Assembly: GCA_022843745.1 (NCBI GenBank)
Contig: JALHNB010000063.1
Location: 1-37,086 of the forward strand
Source: Anaerolineae bacterium
Lineage (GTDB): Bacteria; Chloroflexota; Anaerolineae; Aggregatilineales; Phototrophicaceae
Reading direction: 5' to 3'
Length of the DNA: 37,086 nt
A program made the position numbers and the translations under genes. Below are positions 33,157-37,086 of this stretch, one piece after another (the first letter of the stretch is position 1; each line of letters opens with the position of its first letter). The notes beneath the pieces are model-generated. The model saw only the letters and a program-made list of their open reading frames with translations, searched no databases and had not been told where the DNA came from.

Positions 33157-34385
33157 TGAAGCGACTGTCGATTGCCCTTGTGTTGATCGTCGGGTTGTTT
33201 ACGGCCTGCCAGAGTGAGGCGGTTTCTGCGCCTCCGCAGGCCGTCGCCAGCACTCCAATTGCCTCGCTACCACTTAACGTTTCACTTCAGATATCGACTC
33301 CCATATCGCAGGAAATTATTGATTCGGCAGATGCGGAATATGCACTGCTGACCAATATTTATGAGCGACTTGCGCCGTCGGTAGTGAATATTGACGTGAT
33401 CGCGGCTGAGTCCACGACCAATTTGTTGGATATTGGACGCGGTTCCGGCTTTGTATTCGACACAGATGGGCATATCATCACGAATACGCATGTGATTAAT
33501 GGTGCTCAGGAAATCGAGGTGACGTTCAATAACGGCTACATCGTCAGCGCCACAGTGGTCGGCTTTGATGCCTACAGCGATCTGGCAGTTATTAAAGTGG
33601 ACACCGATAAAGAGCGCCTTTTCCCGGTGACACTCGGCAATTCTGACTCGGTGCGCGTGGGCGAACGGGCAATCGCCATTGGCAACCCGTTTGGACTCGC
33701 CAGTTCGATGACACAAGGCATTGTCAGCGGTCTGGGGCGGCAGCTTCCCTCGGCGGAACTGCTTAACAGTGATCTGATTCCGGGCTTCAATAATCCGTCC
33801 ATTATCCAGGTCGATACGGACATTAACCCTGGTAATTCCGGCGGGCCGCTGCTCAATTCTCATGGCGAAGTGATCGGCGTGAATACTGCGATTCGCACCG
33901 ACACGGGTACATTCCAGGGTGTCGGCTTTGCGATTCCGGTCAATACCGTCAAGCGAGTCGTGCCGGAATTGATCGCCAACGGCAAAGTCGATTACGCCTG
34001 GTTGGGCATTTCGACACTAATTGAAGAAGATGGTTTCAGCGTAGCAGGATTAGCCGAACCGCTGAATCTTCCCGTTGAAGCGGGCGTGTTGGTGGATCGG
34101 GTCACGGTGGGTTCGCCAGCCGATAAAGCCGGGCTGCATGGCGGGTCGCAGCGGGTGGTGGTGCGTGGCTCGGAAATCTGCGCAGGTGGTGATATTATCA
34201 TCGCCGTAGACGGCATCTACATCAACAATATGGACGAACTGGTCGCGCATCTGGTGGTGAATACGTCACCTGGCAACGTGGTGAATCTGATGATCGTGCG
34301 GGGCAACGAAACATTTGAAGTGCCGCTGACGCTCGAACCTCGCCCTACCGGCGAGACGGGCGCATCGCAAAACGGCTGTCAATAA
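33153..34385 (+). CDS. HtrA/DegP-like serine protease, lipoprotein
   Basis: This 410-residue trypsin-like protease has one PDZ domain. The signal peptide ends in a lipobox-like FTAC (Cys20), so it is probably lipid-anchored outside the membrane. The triad is His113 (IITNTHVING), Asp143 (YSDLAVIKVD) and Ser229 (NPGNSGGPLLNS). The PDZ domain (~280-390) holds GVLVDRVTVGSPADKAGLHG with an insert GGSQRVVVRGSEICAGGD before IIIAVDGIYI. It degrades or refolds damaged extracytoplasmic proteins. It starts at ATG 33153 overlapping the dnaJ stop. Its stop is only one base from the convergent Nfu_N gene. Insert and length agree with HtrA homologues of one PDZ. Confidence 0.92.
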   Translation: MMKRLSIALVLIVGLFTACQSEAVSAPPQAVASTPIASLPLNVSLQISTPISQEIIDSADAEYALLTNIYERLAPSVVNIDVIAAESTTNLLDIGRGSGFVFDTDGHIITNTHVINGAQEIEVTFNNGYIVSATVVGFDAYSDLAVIKVDTDKERLFPVTLGNSDSVRVGERAIAIGNPFGLASSMTQGIVSGLGRQLPSAELLNSDLIPGFNNPSIIQVDTDINPGNSGGPLLNSHGEVIGVNTAIRTDTGTFQGVGFAIPVNTVKRVVPELIANGKVDYAWLGISTLIEEDGFSVAGLAEPLNLPVEAGVLVDRVTVGSPADKAGLHGGSQRVVVRGSEICAGGDIIIAVDGIYINNMDELVAHLVVNTSPGNVVNLMIVRGNETFEVPLTLEPRPTGETGASQNGCQ

Positions 34386-34386
34386 T

Positions 34387-34668
34387 TCAGAGGAAAAAAT
34401 CGCGCAGGGCATCGCGGACTTCATCGACCAGCGCTTCCCAGGGAACGTCTGAGTCACGCTGAATGATGAGGCTGTTGGGGGTGATGGTGAGGGCAAGAAT
34501 GCCCTCGACCCCGCTGAACAACATCTGAGCGATGGGGGAGCCTTCGTCACCTTCGTCAATGTTGTGATAAATTTCTTCGACTTCGCCCGTCAGTGTTTGA
34601 TTCGTGACAATTTCGAGGATGTCAGGATCATTCGTTGGTCGGGCTTCAACGGTCACATACTCAGACAT
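34387..34668 (-). CDS. Nfu/NifU N-terminal domain protein (Nfu_N)
   Basis: This 93-residue protein consists of the Nfu_N domain only: VEARPTNDPDILEIVTNQTL, then SPIAQMLFSGVEGILALTIT, and IIQRDSDVPWEALVDEVRDA. The PLA.LF..GV pattern and the terminal DW-like PWEALVDEV block are typical. The C-terminal CxxC iron-sulfur scaffold domain of Nfu is absent, so an auxiliary or regulatory role in Fe-S assembly is inferred. ATG 34668 overlaps the end of the MOSC gene by 8 bases, which implies translational coupling; MOSC proteins work with molybdenum cofactor and sulfur. Confidence 0.75.
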   Translation of the reverse strand: MSEYVTVEARPTNDPDILEIVTNQTLTGEVEEIYHNIDEGDEGSPIAQMLFSGVEGILALTITPNSLIIQRDSDVPWEALVDEVRDALRDFFL

Positions 34669-35122
34669 TTTGCAGAATTTTGACCGTATCGCCAATTTTG
34701 ATCGCGCCGCCTGTGACGACCTTTGCCATCACTCCCAGACGATTTTTTGCGTCGTTGCGCGGCTTGCCCTGCAATGCTTCGAAACGATCACAGCCCGTGC
34801 GGTAGCTGGTCACTTCGACGCAGGCTTCGTCGCCCAATTGGATGCGTTCGCCGACGGTCAGGGTGTTCAGGTCAAAGCCTGAAATAACGATTTGTTCGCC
34901 CATTTGCCCCGGCTGAATATTAAAGCCTTCGCTGCCCAGCGTTTGTAGAACTTCATGGGTCATAATATTGATCTGGCGTTCGGGATGCCCACCTTTTTTG
35001 TCACCTTCAATGCCATAATTGGCAACCAGAACGGCAGCTTCCAGCGGTACGCGGGTGTAATGATCGCTCGGTTTGGAGGGTAACGAGTCTGGCTTGTAGA
35101 CGATATGGAGAATTTCGATCAT
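34661..35122 (-). CDS. MOSC-domain protein
   Basis: This 153-residue protein matches the MOSC fold: VLVANYGIEGDKKGGHPERQ, INIMTHEVLQTLGSEGFNIQ, PGQMGEQIVISGFDLNTLTV, and the conserved cysteine in YRTGCDRFEALQG. MOSC proteins carry sulfur from desulfurases or bind molybdenum cofactor; single-domain members have unknown partners. AAGGGG lies 8 bases before ATG 35122. It leads a two-gene operon with the Nfu_N protein. Confidence 0.88.
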   Translation of the reverse strand: MIEILHIVYKPDSLPSKPSDHYTRVPLEAAVLVANYGIEGDKKGGHPERQINIMTHEVLQTLGSEGFNIQPGQMGEQIVISGFDLNTLTVGERIQLGDEACVEVTSYRTGCDRFEALQGKPRNDAKNRLGVMAKVVTGGAIKIGDTVKILQNV

Positions 35123-35159
35123 TTTTGAACCCCTTAATCTTGATGATTATGAAATTATA

Positions 35160-35726
35160 TCAGTTTTTCGCTTCGTTTTGGCGGCGAAGTTCCCGCCAGA
35201 TGACCTCGCCATCCAACGAGGGAAAAGGGGCTAATGCACCAATCCCAAAAGCCAGATTCGCCACGCCGAAAAACATCAGCCCCGCACTGCCGATCCCAAG
35301 CGCCACGATCAGCAAGATCACGCCGATGGTGGTATTCAGCACAGGGCCGCCGAGCGCACGTCCCAGGTGTACCCGGCTGGGCAGATCGAATGGGTCATTG
35401 CGATAAATGTTGACCTGGCGGCTGGCCGTAATTAGAAGTTCGTCCATCGGTGCGCCGACGAATTTGCCGCCGATAATATGGCCGATGCTGTGGATCGAAT
35501 TGGTTGCGATCAATAAGATGCCGAAGAGTACGCCATAGATCAGACGTGTTCCGATGTCCACGAACGGCATAAAAATGAATGTGCCGAGAAAACCAGCGAT
35601 GAGGTTCATGGGAATGACCCTCCAGGCCAGCGGCGTGACATTCCAGGGGATGTCCAGGAATGTAAACAGGTGCATTCGCGGAGTTGTCTCGATGTCTTCC
35701 TGTACGAGCAGCGGGCGATTGGTCAT
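35160..35726 (-). CDS. M50/S2P-like membrane protein with altered HExxH
   Basis: This 188-residue protein has about four membrane segments. NSIHSIGHIIGGKFVG holds H79-S-I-G-H83, the place of the zinc-binding HExxH of site-2 proteases. HLGRALGGPVLNTTIG matches the GP-x-x-N segment. PFPSLDGEVIWRELRR holds the third ligand Asp172 of the LDG motif. All three metal ligands remain, but the catalytic glutamate is serine, so proteolysis is doubtful. ATG 35726 follows AAGGA by 6-7 bases; a preceding TTG is not favoured. It stands alone between the MOSC gene and a divergent GT2 gene. Confidence 0.75.
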   Translation of the reverse strand: MTNRPLLVQEDIETTPRMHLFTFLDIPWNVTPLAWRVIPMNLIAGFLGTFIFMPFVDIGTRLIYGVLFGILLIATNSIHSIGHIIGGKFVGAPMDELLITASRQVNIYRNDPFDLPSRVHLGRALGGPVLNTTIGVILLIVALGIGSAGLMFFGVANLAFGIGALAPFPSLDGEVIWRELRRQNEAKN

Positions 35727-35868
35727 CAAAGTTCCTTAAATATGGGCAAATGTGCGTAGCAACCGGATTAAACCACAGCCGCCTGATAGCGACCTTTGTG
35801 CAGGCTAAATATTACATGAGGCAATGATACTTTTAAAGCTCGTTTGAACTCGAAATCAATATTCTGTG

Positions 35869-35897
35869 TTGACATGCGCAAAATTGGCCTTCAGAAT
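35869..35897 (+). promoter_or_regulatory. sigma70-like promoter of the GT2 gene
   Basis: A perfect TTGACA (35869-35874) is followed after 17 bases by CAGAAT (35892-35897), a weaker -10. Start near 35905 leaves a ~25-base leader before ATG 35930. Confidence 0.55.
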
Positions 35898-35929
35898 TAA
35901 CCAGCAATTATAAAGAAAGCGGAAAGCCC

Positions 35930-36646
35930 ATGTTTCCCAAAACGCTCGTCATCATTCCCGCGCTGAACGAAGCGGAGAGTATCGTGAAAGTGATCGCCAG
36001 TATCCGGCAGTATGTACCCTGGGCGGATATTGCCGTTCTGAACGATGGCTCAACCGACGACACCGGGGAAATTGCCAAAGCGGAGGGAGCGCTAGTGCTG
36101 CACATGCCGTATCGCATCGGGATCGGCGCGACGGTGCAGACAGGTTATATGTTCGCCGATCAATATGGCTACGAAATTGTCGTGCGTGTGGATGGTGATG
36201 GTCAGCATCCGATTGAAGATATTCCCAGGCTGCTCAGTGGACTTGAACAGCAGCAGGTCGATCTGATCGTCGGGTCGCGCTATATCGAAGATCGCGGTTA
36301 TTCCGGCTCAATCGCGCGGCGGGCGGGCAGCCTGATTTTGGCGAGTCTGGTTTCTGCGATTACAGGTGAGCGATTCACCGATCCGACCTCCGGTTTTACC
36401 GCTGCTAACCGCAGGACGATCAAACTGTGCGCGCAGGTTTACCCGCATGATTATCCAGAGCCGGAAGCTTTAGTTATTTTGCACCGCGCAGGGCTGAAAA
36501 TTTGTGAGATTCCGGTGGCGATGAAGCCGCGCCAGGGCGGGCGCTCATCCATTACGATGCTGCGTTCAGGTTACTACATGATTAAAGTGATTCTGGCGAT
36601 TTTGATTGGCCTGCTGCGTCCCGCGCCTCATATCGAACCGACGTAG
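35930..36646 (+). CDS. GT2 glycosyltransferase, polyprenyl-phosphate sugar synthase-like
   Basis: This 238-residue GT2 enzyme carries LVIIPALNEAESIVKVIASI, then IAVLNDGSTDDTGEIAK, and the metal motif in VVRVDGDGQHPIEDIP. SRYIEDRGYSGSIARRAG and the YPEPEALVILHRAG region are typical of dolichol-phosphate-mannose-synthase-like proteins, and a short hydrophobic C-terminus may touch the membrane. It probably makes a polyprenyl-phosphate sugar or extends a surface glycan. GGAAAG lies just before ATG 35930. It precedes a GT4 gene at 36795, after a 148-base gap with repeats. Confidence 0.87.
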   Translation: MFPKTLVIIPALNEAESIVKVIASIRQYVPWADIAVLNDGSTDDTGEIAKAEGALVLHMPYRIGIGATVQTGYMFADQYGYEIVVRVDGDGQHPIEDIPRLLSGLEQQQVDLIVGSRYIEDRGYSGSIARRAGSLILASLVSAITGERFTDPTSGFTAANRRTIKLCAQVYPHDYPEPEALVILHRAGLKICEIPVAMKPRQGGRSSITMLRSGYYMIKVILAILIGLLRPAPHIEPT

Positions 36647-36660
36647 CCGCCAGGAAAAAA

Positions 36661-36758
36661 TTGAACCACAGAGTCACACAGGACACAGAGAAAATGCAAT
36701 TTTCAACGCACAGGTACAAAGAACGCAAAGATTCGCAAAGAATCTTTCTATTTCTCTG
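36661..36758. repeat. CACAGAG-type dispersed repeat with hairpins
   Basis: The segment opens with AACCACAGAG and ACACAGAG words and continues with AAAGAACGCAAAG. CAGAGAAA (36686-36693) pairs with TTTCTCTG (36751-36758), and AAAGATTC (36727-36734) pairs with GAATCTTT (36740-36747). Elements with this wording recur in many bacterial genomes, and this looks like a decayed copy. It lies between the GT2 gene and the truncated GT4 gene. Confidence 0.6.
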
Positions 36759-36794
36759 CACCAGTGTGTTAAATTCTTTGGTGTTTTGATCGCC

Positions 36795-37073
36795 ATGATT
36801 CGTGTTTTGATGATCTCCAAAGCCGTTGTCGTCGGCATTTACCAGCGTAAGTTAGAGGAAATCGCGCGTGCAGGCATTGAACTTCTGGTACTTGTCCCTC
36901 CATCGTGGAAAACGGAGCAAGGCGAGACAAAACTGGAGCGAGTCTACACGGATGGCTATCGTCTGGAAGTCATTCCGATTGCGCTCAACGGAAATTTCCA
37001 TCTCCACTATTACTCTGGGCTGGGGAAAATTATTCGCGATTTTCAGCCGCATGTCGTCCATATTGATGAAGAA
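36795..37073 (+). CDS. GT4 glycosyltransferase, 5' part (cut by contig end)
   Basis: ATG 36795 opens 93 codons that run to the start of the adapter. The protein begins MIRVLMISKAVVVGIYQRKL and reaches DFQPHVVHIDEE. This is the N-terminal Rossmann half of a GT-B enzyme; HIDEE is usually followed by Pro-Tyr in this group, but here the frame goes into adapter sequence. About three quarters of the gene is missing. Confidence 0.8.
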
Positions 37074-37086
37074 AGATCGGAAGAGC
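37074..37086. other. Illumina adapter remnant (assembly artefact)
   Basis: The last 13 bases are AGATCGGAAGAGC, identical to the common start of Illumina TruSeq adapters. They sit exactly at the contig edge and change the expected protein sequence after HIDEE. They are not genomic sequence. Confidence 0.95.

Noticed and set aside
33282-33863. Minus-strand open frame of 193 codons opposite the HtrA gene
   Set aside because: The HtrA triad and PDZ are clear on the plus strand; the mirror frame is a codon-bias shadow.
1-37086. CRISPR arrays, tRNA and rRNA genes
   Set aside because: No regularly spaced identical repeats and no cloverleaf or rRNA-like conserved words were found on reading through.

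Overview
The window looks like one contig of a Chloroflexota (Anaerolineae-like) genome, probably from a metagenome or draft short-read assembly. The taxonomic call is an inference. It rests on the gene families, the many ATG/TTG/GTG starts behind AGGAG-type ribosome sites, and dispersed palindromes of the GTAGGGGC...GCCCCTAC type. The last 13 bases read AGATCGGAAGAGC, the start of the standard Illumina adapter, so the right edge is an assembly artefact inside a gene.

Left half (1-18.6 kb): a cell-surface polysaccharide or glycan locus. A flippase on the minus strand diverges from a sugar phosphotransferase / acetyltransferase / aminotransferase trio in PglC-PglD-PglE order. This suggests a di-N-acetyl-bacillosamine-like or other amino-sugar lipid-linked primer. 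Next come a GT-C-like membrane protein overlapping a DUF1616 membrane protein, a TIR-domain membrane protein, a membrane-anchored CBM9-like/GH5 hydrolase, a GT-A-like protein and a CysE-like acyltransferase. After a roughly 540 bp AT-rich gap follow two GT2 and two GT4 glycosyltransferases and a second flippase. Together these can build, modify, export and trim a surface glycan. The first 4.6 kb and the gaps are visibly more AT-rich than the right half.

Middle (18.6-27 kb): a 544 bp gap carries a strong sigma70-like promoter, a chain of stable hairpins and a T-run terminator. This is a candidate ~185 nt structured RNA or riboswitch-like leader. It sits upstream of an oligopeptide-type ABC transporter (two permeases and a binding protein, no ATPases in the window). 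Convergent to it is a minus-strand operon: nitrilase-type glutaminase, a small unknown protein, NadE, a GT4 glycosyltransferase and a GNAT acetyltransferase. The nitrilase plus NadE pair looks like a two-polypeptide glutamine-dependent NAD+ synthetase.

Right part (27-37 kb): a minus-strand operon of an Lgt-like membrane protein, a secreted SH3 protein and an unusual D-aminoacylase-like amidohydrolase. The amidohydrolase has a helical extension and a His-Asp tail. A plus-strand SPFH protein and a DnaJ-HtrA pair follow. Then come minus-strand MOSC and Nfu_N genes and an M50-like membrane protein whose HExxH reads HSIGH. Last are a GT2 gene and the truncated GT4 gene.

One palindrome family recurs between genes and once inside a reading frame. 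No tRNA, rRNA, CRISPR array or transposase gene was seen.
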